A stretch of 64,000 bases of DNA from contig CALDTV010000001.1 in assembly GCA_937923625.1 (NCBI GenBank), positions 36,330 through 100,329 on the forward strand, written 5' to 3'. The DNA comes from an uncultured Alphaproteobacteria bacterium (GTDB taxonomy: Bacteria > Pseudomonadota > Alphaproteobacteria > Micavibrionales > Micavibrionaceae). Positions 15,524-24,908 of the stretch are shown piece after piece. Made by a program: the position numbers and the translations under genes. Numbering within the stretch: position 1 is the stretch's first letter; each line of letters begins with the position of its first letter. The notes under the pieces are model-generated. The model was not told the origin of the DNA. It ran no database searches and worked only from the letters and a program-made list of their open reading frames with translations.

Positions 15524-16930
15524 ATGGCTAACAACTCTAAAGCTACTTCATATGATCTCATTGTCATCGGTTCAGGTCCTGGTGGCTATGTTTGCGCGAT
15601 ACGCGCGGCGCAATTGGGCATGAAAGTAGCCTGTGTAGAAAAGCGTGATGCGCTGGGTGGAACTTGTTTGAATGTTGGGTGTATCCCATCCAAAGCCTTA
15701 TTGAATGCTTCCGAAAAATTTGAAGAAGCGGAAAAGCATTTTGATGAGATTGGTATCACCGCAAGTGGCGTGAAGCTTGACCTTAAAAAGATGATGAAAT
15801 TTAAAGACAGCGTTGTTGGTGCGAATACAAAAGGCATTGAGTTTTTGTTCAAGAAAAACAAAATTGATTGGTTAAAAGGCGCAGGTAAAATCACCGCGAA
15901 GAATAAAGTTGATGTTGCGGGAACAGAGTACGAGACAAAAAATATTGTTATCGCCACAGGATCAGATGTTGCGGGTTTACCGGGCATCGACATTGATGAA
16001 GATAAAATTGTTTCTTCCACGGGCGCGTTGGAACTTGGCAGTGTGCCGAAATCTATGGTTGTGATTGGTGGTGGTGTGATTGGGTTGGAGCTTGGCTCTG
16101 TTTGGTCACGTCTTGGTGCGGATGTGACAGTGGTTGAATTTATGGATCAAATCCTTCTGGGCATGGATGGTGAAATTCGCAAAGAAGCCAACAAAATTTT
16201 CAAAAAACAAGGCATCACTTTTAAACTTTCAACGAAGGTCACAAGTGCCAAAGCAAGCAAAGGCGGCGTTGATTTAACCCTTGAGCCTGCGGCAGGTGGC
16301 GATGCGGAGAGCATGAAAGCGGATGTTGTTTTGGTTGCTGTTGGGCGCAAAGCTTATACGGAATCACTTGGTCTGGATGCTGTTGGTGTTGAAACGGATG
16401 AGCGCGGACGTGTTAAAACCGATGCGCATTTTAAAACCAATGTCGATGGTATTTACGCCATTGGTGATGTCATCGCAGGCCCAATGTTGGCGCATAAAGC
16501 CGAAGAGGAAGGTGTTGTACTGGCCGAAATGTTAGATGGGCAAAGCGGTCATATTGATTACAACCTAATACCAGGCGTGGTTTATACATATCCTGAAGTC
16601 GCGAATATCGGCAGAACCGAAGAGCAATTAAAAGAAGAGGGTATTGCCTATAAGGCAGGGAAATTCCCCTTTATGGCGAATGGTCGTGCGCGCGCGATGA
16701 ACATGGTGGATGGCTTCGTGAAGATTTTGGCGGATGCAAAAACAGATCGTGTTTTGGGCTGTCACATCATTGGCCCCGAAGCAGGGACATTAATCGGCGA
16801 AGTCGGCCTCGGTATGGAATTCGGCGCAACGGCCGAAGACATCGCTCGTACCTGTCACGCACACCCAACCTTAGAAGAAGCCGTCAAGGAAGCCGCATTA
16901 GCAGTGGATGGCCGTCCGATTCATATTTAG
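15524..16930 (+). CDS. lpdA: dihydrolipoyl dehydrogenase (E3)
   Basis: FAD-dependent pyridine nucleotide-disulfide oxidoreductase that reoxidises the dihydrolipoyl group of SucB (and perhaps other 2-oxoacid complexes) with NAD+. 468 aa. The FAD motif is IGSGPGGYVCA (15-25). The redox disulfide is C48/C53 in GGTCLNVGCIPSK. The NAD-binding motif is VIGGGVIGLELGS, the second FAD motif is YAIGDV, and the C-terminal HAHPTLEEA carries the catalytic His of the partner subunit. AGGAT sits before ATG 15524. It closes the TCA block. Confidence 0.98.
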   Translation: MANNSKATSYDLIVIGSGPGGYVCAIRAAQLGMKVACVEKRDALGGTCLNVGCIPSKALLNASEKFEEAEKHFDEIGITASGVKLDLKKMMKFKDSVVGANTKGIEFLFKKNKIDWLKGAGKITAKNKVDVAGTEYETKNIVIATGSDVAGLPGIDIDEDKIVSSTGALELGSVPKSMVVIGGGVIGLELGSVWSRLGADVTVVEFMDQILLGMDGEIRKEANKIFKKQGITFKLSTKVTSAKASKGGVDLTLEPAAGGDAESMKADVVLVAVGRKAYTESLGLDAVGVETDERGRVKTDAHFKTNVDGIYAIGDVIAGPMLAHKAEEEGVVLAEMLDGQSGHIDYNLIPGVVYTYPEVANIGRTEEQLKEEGIAYKAGKFPFMANGRARAMNMVDGFVKILADAKTDRVLGCHIIGPEAGTLIGEVGLGMEFGATAEDIARTCHAHPTLEEAVKEAALAVDGRPIHI

Positions 16931-16932
16931 GT

Positions 16933-17915
16933 TTAGGGCGTAAAATCGCTTTTGACTAAACTAAGGCATTTTCTTTTTCTGGCTAGTTCAGCGGCGGTAG
17001 ATTGTATTACTTTGCCACCGTTTATGATCCTAGATATAGATTTTCCTTCAAGCATAATATCAATTAAGGGTCTTGGGCGATCACGCGCCGATGCGCGTAA
17101 TCTATTTAAAGTTGGTGCGTAGTAATCAGAAAATTCCGAGGGTGGTAATTTTTCATGGTCAAAAACGAGTGTTAAAGACCCTCTTTTTTCTGTGCGTGCT
17201 GGATTTGTATTTTTCATTGCTAGCTTTGGTTTGGGCAGAAATAATAGAGGGATAGGATGTGGGCGAGAACGTTCAAATTTTGTTCCAATAGTCATTGAGT
17301 CTAGCAAATCAATAGCATCTAATGGTTCATTGCGAAGTTTTTCGATGGAGCAATTTTTCAATATGGTTCGCCAAATCATTGGGTCAACATCATTTTTCAA
17401 GCAAAGAATAACTTGCGCTGATGGAGTTTCCTCAGATACGTGCGCTTGGATGTCTTCTATCGGTTCGTGTGTCGGACTTAGTCTGCAGTCTAGCTGATAC
17501 TGGCTATTTTGGGGGGCGAAGTTAACGATGATATAAGCATATGGTGTGGGATATTTTGTATCAGTTTGGCGGAGGATCTAGCGCGTCTTATCTGTCCAGA
17601 TGATGATGTGGCTGGTCCTGATAATGGTTCAGCACTTTTAATCGTGGCCATTGAATGGGCTGTACTTAGCGGTGATTCGCCAGAGTTAGCATCTGGAGCT
17701 GTTTTTGCATGATGCATCGTTCTTGATGCCACAATGGGCTTTGTTTGTCTTGTGCGAGAAGTTCTTGGATTTGCTTGTTCTGCAAACTTTTCAGCCGCGG
17801 CCCATTCTTCTGCTAGCCTGCGTAACTCGTCCATTCTTTCTGGTATGTGTTGGCGAGCTGAGCTGCCATCTATGGCGGCTGGTGGAAAGGCAGGATCTAT
17901 GCGAGCTGAAATCAT
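16933..17915 (-). pseudogene. hypothetical gene, probably broken by a frameshift
   Basis: Two minus-strand reading frames seem to be parts of one gene. The upstream part (17915 to about 17580) encodes a Ser/Ala/Pro/Thr-rich, probably disordered N-terminus starting MISARIDPAF. The second frame is open from 17577 down to 16933, and near its beginning reads PYAYIIVNFAPQNSQYQL, which looks like genuine folded protein but has no start codon until a TTG at 17400. Joining the frames after 17578 would give about 330 aa. I do not recognise the product. It may instead be two overlapping genes, or a sequencing error. Confidence 0.5.
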
Positions 17916-18070
17916 TTAATATGTAAACATTTGAGGTTATCTTTGTCAATAAAATAAATACATATTTTTCTAATATATGGTGAAATATTATATTATTGTG
18001 ATAGTAATAACACGTTATTATATTTTTTCTATGCAATGTTTTATTCTGTCTACAGCTTAAATTTTATTAT

Positions 18071-19000
18071 TCACGCGCGCGGATGTGCTTTTTTATATAT
18101 GTCGCGTAGGTCTTGAAAATTTACGTCCGTATATAGCTGTGTTGTGCTGAGGCTGACGTGACCAAGAAGTTCTTGGATTTCGCGTAAATTTGCGCCGTTT
18201 TGCAACAGATGCGTGGCGAAGCTGTGGCGCAATGCGTGCGGTGTGGCGGTTTCGGGTAAATTAAGCTGTTTACGCAAATCACGCATGGCCTTTTGGAAGA
18301 CGCCTTGGTTAAGCCGTTTGCCTTTTGCCCCAAGGAAGAGCGGACGTTCTGGCGTTTCAGGGAAAATACATTCCGCGCGGTAATCGTTTAATACTTTTAC
18401 GACTTGGCTCAATACGGGCACTTGGCGTTCTTTGTCGCCTTTGCCGCACACAATCATGAAGCCGTCACGCGGTAAGTCTTTGATGTCTAAAGACAGCGCC
18501 TCATCAATCCGCAGACCACAACCATATAAAAGGGTAAAGAGGGCTTTATCGCGGGCGTGAATCCAATTCTCAATTGGCATGTCATCCAGCAAGCGAAAAG
18601 CCTGCACTTGTTCCAATGCTTTGGGTAATTTACGCGAAATTTTAGGAGAGCGAACGGTGTGAATTGCGGCATTATGCGCGATGCCTTGCGCATCCATCCA
18701 GCTTAAGAAATTTTTGATGCTGGACAAAGCGCGCGCGCGGGTGCGGTTGCCTGATCCGTTGACTGCTTGTTTGGATAACCAGCCGCGAAAATCACTAATC
18801 TTTGCGCCGCTAATATTGTTGATTGAAATCGCCTCGCCTTGATGATGGCTGAGGAAATTTATAAACTTTGTCATATCGGCGGTGTAGGCACGCAAGGTGT
18901 GCTTAGATAAATTTTTTTCAACTCTTAGCCATGTTTGCCAATCGCGTAATATTTTGGCGAGGTCTGGCTGGCATTGTTCAAGAGTAACATCTGAAATCAT
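18071..19000 (-). CDS. xerC: tyrosine recombinase XerC
   Basis: Site-specific tyrosine recombinase that, with XerD, resolves chromosome dimers at dif. The 309-aa form starting at 19000 (MISDVTLEQC) is preferred over a 28-residue extension that would overlap the divergent gene at 19043. It has an N-terminal SAM-like core-binding domain (about 10-105) and a catalytic domain with R164 (GCGLRIDEAL), K187, H255 and R258 (HALRHSFATH), H281 and nucleophile Y290 (TTQLYTDV). XerC rather than XerD is inferred from the adjacent DUF484 gene, a common partner. The 155-bp stretch after its stop to 17916 is AT-rich and empty. Confidence 0.92.
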   Translation of the reverse strand: MISDVTLEQCQPDLAKILRDWQTWLRVEKNLSKHTLRAYTADMTKFINFLSHHQGEAISINNISGAKISDFRGWLSKQAVNGSGNRTRARALSSIKNFLSWMDAQGIAHNAAIHTVRSPKISRKLPKALEQVQAFRLLDDMPIENWIHARDKALFTLLYGCGLRIDEALSLDIKDLPRDGFMIVCGKGDKERQVPVLSQVVKVLNDYRAECIFPETPERPLFLGAKGKRLNQGVFQKAMRDLRKQLNLPETATPHALRHSFATHLLQNGANLREIQELLGHVSLSTTQLYTDVNFQDLRDIYKKAHPRA

Positions 19001-19042
19001 AAAGTATTTTACGTCAATTCGGCTTTTGTGTAAAAGGAAAGG

Positions 19043-19462
19043 ATGCAGCAAGAATTTTTTATTGCGTCTTATGGCACTCTGCAAAGAGGAGAACGAAATT
19101 TTGATCTTTTGCCCAAAAGCGAGGTTGAGGTCATTGGCATGGCTCTGACAGATGAGGAAATTTTTCAGATGTATATAAACCCATCCGTTTCAACCAGAGG
19201 ACAAATGACACCGAGTGTCAGTTTTAAAGAAAATGGGTATCGCATTCATGTACAAATAATGCGGGTCACTCAAATTGGGCGGGATGTAATGGATCACATT
19301 GAAGGCCTTGGCGTTAATTATGACAGAGAGCCTGTGAAGATTGATGGCTTTCCTTCGGCGGAAATATATTTAAAGCGTGATGTATCAAACGGTGTGATTG
19401 ATTCTCCGCATCGAATTTATTTTGCGGTGAATAATAGTTTGCGCTGGTGCGCAAACCCTTAA
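19043..19462 (+). CDS. AIG2/GGCT-like (gamma-glutamylcyclotransferase fold) protein
   Basis: The 139-aa protein begins with ASYGTLQRG (Y10-G-T-L13), the signature loop of the gamma-glutamylcyclotransferase/AIG2 fold. HIEGLGVNYDREPVKI supplies the usual acidic residue (E87) in the D.IEG...Y.R..V pattern. Known members release 5-oxoproline from gamma-glutamyl peptides, but many bacterial AIG2-like proteins are uncharacterised, so the substrate is unknown. It is the only plus-strand gene between xerC and the DUF484 gene and converges with the latter end to end (19462/19463). Confidence 0.7.
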   Translation: MQQEFFIASYGTLQRGERNFDLLPKSEVEVIGMALTDEEIFQMYINPSVSTRGQMTPSVSFKENGYRIHVQIMRVTQIGRDVMDHIEGLGVNYDREPVKIDGFPSAEIYLKRDVSNGVIDSPHRIYFAVNNSLRWCANP

Positions 19463-20185
19463 TTAACGCGGCAAATTAAGCCATTGCCGAAAGGCGCGTT
19501 CGACAACACGGGCGAGAAAGGCGACCATTTCTGTGCCTTGACCGTCTTCAAACATCATTGGATCACGCGAGCCAAAAGCCAAAATAGCGGGCGGTGTGTC
19601 CATGGAAATATCAACCCGTAGCAAGGCTTGTGATTGAACCAAATTCGCGCCACCACCATAAATGGCTTCAAGGCCGCCAATATTGGATTGTAATAAAACA
19701 TCTTGCCCGTTCATCCAGCTATCAATTGTCCCAGGGGGCAGAACGCGTATTCCGTTGCTTGTGATGTGTGGAATATCATCGCCATTGCTTTCAACCACCA
19801 ACACCGAAATATCAGTATCGAGCATGGTAGATAAATCCATCGTGATAATGTGAATAAATTCATCAAAATTTCGCGCTTCGAGCAAACGCAGCACAACTTT
19901 TTGGATACGTTGTTGGTTGTTCATGTTGGAGCGCACATTTTCAACAAGTACTTGCGTTGTCTCTAATACTTTTTCTTTATCGCTTTTGAGGCGGTCAATC
20001 ATAAAAGATTGAAAATCTGCGACATTTTTTGTGCCATCTTTTTTGTTGCCCGTTTTGGGCGGAATCAATAAATCGCACGCTTGTGGATTTTTTTGCAAAA
20101 ACTTTGGATTGTCACGCAGATAAGCAATGACCTCATCGGCGGAAAGAGAGGCGGCGTCAGTCATATTTTCTTGTGAATCAGTCAT
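19463..20185 (-). CDS. DUF484 family protein
   Basis: A 240-aa protein matching DUF484: the N-terminal ADEVIAYLRDNPKFLQKNP block is diagnostic, followed by a coiled-coil region (FQSFMIDRLKSDKEKV) and a GAF-like C-terminal domain containing DISVLVVESNGDD and an AFGSRDP motif. DUF484 genes often sit immediately before xerC in proteobacteria, as here on the same strand apart from one opposite-strand gene. The molecular role is not established. Upstream lie a decamer repeat remnant (20197-20223) and a palindromic repeat (20238-20328). Confidence 0.88.
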   Translation of the reverse strand: MTDSQENMTDAASLSADEVIAYLRDNPKFLQKNPQACDLLIPPKTGNKKDGTKNVADFQSFMIDRLKSDKEKVLETTQVLVENVRSNMNNQQRIQKVVLRLLEARNFDEFIHIITMDLSTMLDTDISVLVVESNGDDIPHITSNGIRVLPPGTIDSWMNGQDVLLQSNIGGLEAIYGGGANLVQSQALLRVDISMDTPPAILAFGSRDPMMFEDGQGTEMVAFLARVVERAFRQWLNLPR

Positions 20186-20196
20186 ATAAATGTTTT

Positions 20197-20223
20197 ACCA
20201 CAGAGGTGCATAGACACAGAGGA
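20197..20223 (+). repeat. decamer-type repeat remnant
   Basis: ACCACAGAGGTGCATAGACA followed by CAGAGGA has a spacing of about 10 bases between CACAGAG/CATAGA units. It resembles the period-10 inverted ends of the GxxExxY cassette at 27230-27664 but has no inverted partner nearby. It is probably a solo end or a decayed copy. Confidence 0.4.
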
Positions 20224-20237
20224 ATATATCAATAATT

Positions 20238-20328
20238 GTCATTGCGAGGAGGCAGGAAGGCCGACGTGGCAATCTAGGGTGGTTGAGTAGAATCTGGATT
20301 GCGTCGTCGTTTCACTCCTCGCAATGAC
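20238..20328 (+). repeat. dispersed palindromic repeat
   Basis: The ends are perfect 14-bp inverted repeats: GTCATTGCGAGGAG (20238-20251) and CTCCTCGCAATGAC (20315-20328). Inner GGCAATCT / GGATTGC segments extend the fold. Relatives lie at 14342-14379 and 45319-45406. It occupies the space between the DUF484 and transaldolase genes. Confidence 0.85.
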
Positions 20329-20338
20329 GAAAAGGGTG

Positions 20339-20995
20339 TTAAAGAATGCTCTGACCTGTTTTCGCCCAATCTTTGACGAAACCCTCTAGGCCTTTATCCG
20401 TCAAAGGGTGATTATACATTTGTTTAATGACGCTCGGTGGACATGTTACGACATCTGCGCCCAGCAAGGCGCTCTCCAATATATGTTGTGGGTGACGGAC
20501 AGAGGCGACGAGGACTTCGGTGTGAAAATCAGGATAATTTTCATAGATTGTCAGAACTTCAGAAATGAGGCTCATACCCTCTTGACCAATATCATCCAAG
20601 CGACCCACAAACGGAGAGATGAAGCTCGCGCCCGCTTTGGCGGCTAATAAAGCTTGAAGCGGTGAGAAACAGAGCGTCACATTTACCATTGTGCCATTGC
20701 TCGAGAGGTTCTTACATACTTTTAAACCTGCTTCGGTGAGGGGGACTTTCACGGCGATATTATCGGCCAAGCCAGTCAGCTTTTCGCCCTCTTTCATCAT
20801 GGTTTCAAAATCGGTGGAGGCGACTTCAGCGCTGACGGGGCCGTCACAAATTTCGGTGATTTCTTTAATAAGCGGAATGAATTCTTTGCCAGATTTTGCG
20901 ATAATGGACGGGTTGGTGGTGACCCCATCCAACATCCCGCAATCTGCAAGGTCTTTAATGGCATCAAGGTCGGATGTATCGGCAAAAAATTTCAT
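20339..20995 (-). CDS. fsa: fructose-6-phosphate aldolase / small transaldolase
   Basis: A 218-aa class I aldolase of the TalC/FSA subfamily. It starts [10 protein letters not shown] and has the [13 protein letters not shown] phosphate-site motif and the Schiff-base lysine K83 in NIAVKVPLT. Members either cleave fructose 6-phosphate or transfer dihydroxyacetone as transaldolases; sequence alone does not separate the two. Length and the position near priA and atpH are normal for alphaproteobacteria. It is transcribed on the minus strand, with the palindromic repeat directly after its stop. Confidence 0.88.
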   Translation of the reverse strand: MKFFADTSDLDAIKDLADCGMLDGVTTNPSIIAKSGKEFIPLIKEITEICDGPVSAEVASTDFETMMKEGEKLTGLADNIAVKVPLTEAGLKVCKNLSSNGTMVNVTLCFSPLQALLAAKAGASFISPFVGRLDDIGQEGMSLISEVLTIYENYPDFHTEVLVASVRHPQHILESALLGADVVTCPPSVIKQMYNHPLTDKGLEGFVKDWAKTGQSIL

Positions 20996-21079
20996 AAGAA
21001 AAGCTCCTGTTAAATATAAGATGCTTTCTTTTTAACGGATTGTTATTCAGAGGCAAGAAAAAGAGTATGTATATTGAGG

Positions 21080-21712
21080 CTAGCGAATTCTAATACTGTC
21101 TCTTTTGGCGGCGGCAACATCATGTGTTAGGCCGTTGCGCATAAATAAGTTGGTAAATCTATCATTTACCGTATTTAATTTTTGTCCCATGCTTGTGAAG
21201 GTTTCGCCCTTTTCAGGTTGATTGAAGGCGAATTCAAACTCATCTGCTTCTTGGAATTTATCTCCTAAGATACCCGCATCTATAAATTTTTGATCTTCGG
21301 CTGTTACGTCTTTGGCTTTTAAGGCTTGGGCTGCCTTATCTAATATATCTCCATACGCGCATATCTTTAATAAGGCAGAATGTGGGACAGTAATAGAGTC
21401 CGTTTCATCGACTGGTCCGTCGGGGATGGCGTCGTGAAGTTCTTGAAAGCCTTCTCTTAAAAGACGTAAGTTATATTTATCAACTGATTGACTACCTTTG
21501 TCGATCCATTCATTCAGACGATCGATACCTTGTTTAATATTATTTTTGGATTCGCTTGTGGCGAGGCTGAGTTTAAAAAGAGGGCGAAAAATTTCGACGA
21601 CTTCTTTTATTTGAATATTAATATCTTTCGCAGGAATTTGATTTGTAGCGGCAGGCTCAGTTGCTTGCCCGCCCATCAAACTTCTCCATGCTTTTTCAAA
21701 TATATTACCCAT
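21080..21712 (-). CDS. hypothetical protein, 210 aa
   Basis: An unrecognised, predicted soluble and mostly helical protein. After MGNIFEKAWRSLMGGQ comes a Lys/Glu-rich helical body (residues 30-100), a second helical block with LDKAAQALKAKDV, and a C-terminus ending in SIRIR. No signal peptide, membrane segment or catalytic motif is visible. It is divergent from priA with only 56 bp between starts, so the two may share regulatory sequence. It may belong with the other lineage-specific orphan proteins of the window. Confidence 0.65.
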   Translation of the reverse strand: MGNIFEKAWRSLMGGQATEPAATNQIPAKDINIQIKEVVEIFRPLFKLSLATSESKNNIKQGIDRLNEWIDKGSQSVDKYNLRLLREGFQELHDAIPDGPVDETDSITVPHSALLKICAYGDILDKAAQALKAKDVTAEDQKFIDAGILGDKFQEADEFEFAFNQPEKGETFTSMGQKLNTVNDRFTNLFMRNGLTHDVAAAKRDSIRIR

Positions 21713-21768
21713 GTGACAAAATCTCTTATTAGTATAAAAACATATTATAAAGCCACAATATTAATGTT

Positions 21769-23958
21769 ATGTTAAAAGCAAAAACTAAAGCCGTCTTGAC
21801 GCCATTCCCGATTGATAAGGCGTATGATTATGCCTTACCCGATGGAATTGACGGTGAGGCGGGGAGTTATGTCTGCGTACCTTTGGGGACGCGGGAAATT
21901 CCTGCTGTCATTTGGGGCGAGGGCGCTGGGGATGTAAAACCTCATAAAATCAAAGCAATAGTGTCTGAATATGATTTGCCACCTTTGCCTGCAGTGCATC
22001 GAAAATTTTTGGATTGGGTGAGTTCTTATACGATGGCGGCAAAAGGCGCGGTGTTAAAATTAACCCTAAGCGTGCCCAAAGCGTTGGAGCCGCCCGCGAC
22101 TATTAAGGGCTATATGCTGGGTGATATTGAGCCTGATGATAAGGGGCTTTCGCCTGCCGCGAAGCGGGCGATGGAGGTCGCCGCAGATAATTTGCCACGC
22201 CGCGCCAGCGAATTAGCGGCAGAGGCGGAATGCTCAACGGGCGTCATAAAAACATTAGAATCCAAAGGGTTGCTCAAAACTGTTCAATTAAAGACTCCGC
22301 CCCCATGTCGCGTGCCAGATGCGGAGCGTGCTGGGGCATTGCTCTCTGCCCCGCAACGCGAATGTGCAGATGCGCTAACCGCGATGGTAAAGGCGGACGA
22401 ATATGGCGCGGCGTTATTGGATGGTGTGACGGGTGCGGGTAAGACCGAGGTTTATTTTGAAGCCGTGGCGCAAGCTTTAAGACAACAAAAACAAGTGCTT
22501 ATCTTGCTTCCTGAAATTGCGCTTTCAAATGCTTTTTTGGAAAGATTTAAAGCGCGCTTTGGGTGTGCGCCAGCTTTGTGGCATTCATCGCTTTCGCCTG
22601 CAAAGCGCAAAACGACGTGGCGCGGCGTAGCGGAGGGGCAAAGTAAAGTTGTGATTGGTGCGCGCTCTGCGTTATTTCTTCCCTATCAAAATTTGGGGTT
22701 AATAATAGTCGATGAAGAACATGACCCTGCTTATAAGCAAGAAGAAGGGGTGATTTATAATGCGCGGGATATGGCGGTGGTGCGCGCGCATTTGGGCAAG
22801 TTCCCCATTGTGATGGTGTCGGCGACTCCTGCGCTGGAGACCATGCAAAATGCGTGGGCGGGGCGGTATCAACATTTGACCTTGCCGATGCGACACGGCG
22901 CCGCGACCTTGCCAGACATTAAGCTGATTGATTTAAAGAAAGACAAGCCCGAAACGCGTCAAAACTTTATTGCGCCAACCTTGGAAACGGCGATGAGGGA
23001 AACGTTGGAAAAGGGCGAACAATCTTTATTATTCCTCAACCGTCGTGGCTATGCGCCGTTAACACTATGTCGTCATTGTGGCCACCGTTTTCAATGCCCG
23101 CGCTGTACGGCTTGGTTGATTGAGCATCGCCGCACGACCAAACTTCATTGTCATCACTGTGACTATTATGTGCGTGTGCCTCATGCATGCCCTGAATGTC
23201 ATGAGCCAGATACGCTGGCGGCCTGCGGGCCAGGGGTGGAGCGCATTAAAGATGAGGTGATTGAGAAATTCCCAGAGGCCAAAGTGCTGGTGCTGTCGAG
23301 CGATACCGCAACAACCCATGATGAATTGCGGAAAATGCTGGATGATATTCAAGGGGGGCAGGTCGATATCATTATTGGTACGCAAATTATCGCCAAGGGG
23401 CACCATTTTCCGCAATTGACTTGTGTTGGCGTAGTTGATGCGGATTTAGGCTTAACGGGGGGCGACCTGCGCGCGACAGAGCGCGTCTATCAATTATTAC
23501 ATCAAGTCGCAGGGCGGGCGGGGCGCGAAAAAACCCAAGGTTTAGTTTATTTGCAAACTTTCACCCCCGAAGCGCGTGTGATGCAAGCCCTTGCCAGTGC
23601 ATCCATGAGTGAGGGGCGGGATGAATTTCTGGAAGTGGAATTAGCAGAACGTGAGGCCGCCAACATGCCGCCTTTCAGTCGTTTGGTTGGTATTATCGTT
23701 TCAGGGCGGGATGAAAACCAAGTCAAAGAGGTCGCGCAAATATTAGGGCAAGTCGCGCCACAAGGCGATAAAATCCAAACATTAGGCCCCGCCGAAGCGC
23801 CCATGTACCGTTTACGGGGAAAATTCCGCCGCCGTTTGTTGGTGCGGGCGGAAAAAGCCATCGACATACAAAAAACCATCAAGCACTGGCTGAAATCAGT
23901 CAAAATCCCGTCGGGGGTTAAAGTGCAAATAGATATAGACCCGCAGTCATTCTACTAA
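21769..23958 (+). CDS. priA: primosomal replication protein N' (helicase PriA)
   Basis: Superfamily 2 DNA helicase that restarts stalled replication forks. 729 aa. An N-terminal DNA-binding region is followed by Walker A VTGAGKTEV (about 219-227), the DEEHD box (about 315) and motif SATP. A zinc-binding insertion with four CxxC pairs (CRHCGHRFQCPRC ... CHHC ... CPEC, about 436-478) and C-terminal helicase motifs including GTQIIAKGHHFP and HQVAGRAGR follow. No clear ribosome site precedes ATG 21769. Its position just upstream of the atp operon is common in alphaproteobacteria. Confidence 0.96.
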   Translation: MLKAKTKAVLTPFPIDKAYDYALPDGIDGEAGSYVCVPLGTREIPAVIWGEGAGDVKPHKIKAIVSEYDLPPLPAVHRKFLDWVSSYTMAAKGAVLKLTLSVPKALEPPATIKGYMLGDIEPDDKGLSPAAKRAMEVAADNLPRRASELAAEAECSTGVIKTLESKGLLKTVQLKTPPPCRVPDAERAGALLSAPQRECADALTAMVKADEYGAALLDGVTGAGKTEVYFEAVAQALRQQKQVLILLPEIALSNAFLERFKARFGCAPALWHSSLSPAKRKTTWRGVAEGQSKVVIGARSALFLPYQNLGLIIVDEEHDPAYKQEEGVIYNARDMAVVRAHLGKFPIVMVSATPALETMQNAWAGRYQHLTLPMRHGAATLPDIKLIDLKKDKPETRQNFIAPTLETAMRETLEKGEQSLLFLNRRGYAPLTLCRHCGHRFQCPRCTAWLIEHRRTTKLHCHHCDYYVRVPHACPECHEPDTLAACGPGVERIKDEVIEKFPEAKVLVLSSDTATTHDELRKMLDDIQGGQVDIIIGTQIIAKGHHFPQLTCVGVVDADLGLTGGDLRATERVYQLLHQVAGRAGREKTQGLVYLQTFTPEARVMQALASASMSEGRDEFLEVELAEREAANMPPFSRLVGIIVSGRDENQVKEVAQILGQVAPQGDKIQTLGPAEAPMYRLRGKFRRRLLVRAEKAIDIQKTIKHWLKSVKIPSGVKVQIDIDPQSFY

Positions 23959-23970
23959 CATAATGGAATT

Positions 23971-24774
23971 ATGAAGACGTTTGTTCGTAAATTGCCGACT
24001 GATTTGACCAGCTATGATTTTATCAAGGCGCTGGCGGTGATTACCATGTTGATTGACCATATTGGTTACTATTTCTTCCCAGAACAATTGGAGTGGCGTG
24101 CCATAGGGCGAATGTCTCTGCCTATTTGGATGTTCTTGATTGGGTATGCCAATACGCGTGATTTACACACGGTGTTATGGGGCGGTGGGTTGATTTTATT
24201 GGCGGGAAATGTGGTTGCGGGAATGCCCCTGATGCCGCTCAATATTCTTTTTACGATTATGATTATCCGCTTATCAATTGATTATATCATGCGGGTGGGG
24301 CTGAGTAGTTATCAAGCGATGTTCTTAGTGACGTTTTTTATGATTGTTCTGGCGATTCCAACCTTGTTTGTTTTTGATTATGGCACGCAGGCCTTTTTGT
24401 TTGCGATGTTTGGTTATTTGACGCGCCATTATGCCAAATTAACGATAAAGAATCCCAAAAAACTATTGCATGGCTTTTTGGCCTTAAGTGCCGGAGTTTA
24501 TATTGCTTATCAAAAGGTTATATTTAATTTTGATACCAGTGAAACACTTATTATGGTTTTAAGCGTTTTGACGTCTTGCTATTTCTTGCTTGAATTTAAA
24601 GTGAAGCTTTTCCCAATTTTTACAAAAGAATGGCCGCCTATGGTTGTGGGTGCTTTTAGATTTATGGGGCGCAAAACTTTAGAAATTTATGTTGTTCATT
24701 TATTGGTGTTTAAAGCCGTTGGAATGCTCATAAATCCTGAGCGTTTTCAGATGTTTCAGTGGTCTGTATTTTAG
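23971..24774 (+). CDS. TraX-like polytopic membrane protein
   Basis: A 267-aa protein with about seven to eight hydrophobic helices. The N-terminal SYDFIKALAVITMLIDHIG and AIGRMSLPIWMFLIGY match the TraX family (the F-plasmid pilin N-acetylase is the founder). Chromosomal relatives are frequent and unlinked to conjugation, and no conjugation genes are visible here, so the acyl acceptor is unknown. It starts 12 bp after priA and is probably in the same transcript. The C-terminal helix GRKTLEIYVVHLLVFK is typical of related membrane acyltransferases. Confidence 0.75.
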   Translation: MKTFVRKLPTDLTSYDFIKALAVITMLIDHIGYYFFPEQLEWRAIGRMSLPIWMFLIGYANTRDLHTVLWGGGLILLAGNVVAGMPLMPLNILFTIMIIRLSIDYIMRVGLSSYQAMFLVTFFMIVLAIPTLFVFDYGTQAFLFAMFGYLTRHYAKLTIKNPKKLLHGFLALSAGVYIAYQKVIFNFDTSETLIMVLSVLTSCYFLLEFKVKLFPIFTKEWPPMVVGAFRFMGRKTLEIYVVHLLVFKAVGMLINPERFQMFQWSVF

Positions 24775-24877
24775 CCGTTTTTTGAGTTGTTTCAAAAAGC
24801 TTGTTTATTCTTCTAAAAACTAATGAGAAGGCCTTGCATAGCGCTATTCCCTATGCTAAATCCTCAACAACTTTAAA

Positions 24878-24886
24878 TGCTATAAT
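24878..24886 (+). promoter_or_regulatory. candidate extended -10 promoter for the atp operon
   Basis: TGCTATAAT is a perfect TATAAT preceded by TGn, 23 bases before the GTG start of atpH. No good -35 is visible, as is usual for extended -10 promoters. It would give a leader of roughly 15 bases that includes the AAAGGGA ribosome site. Confidence 0.45.
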
Positions 24887-24908
24887 TAATTAACAAAAGG
24901 GACCAAAC

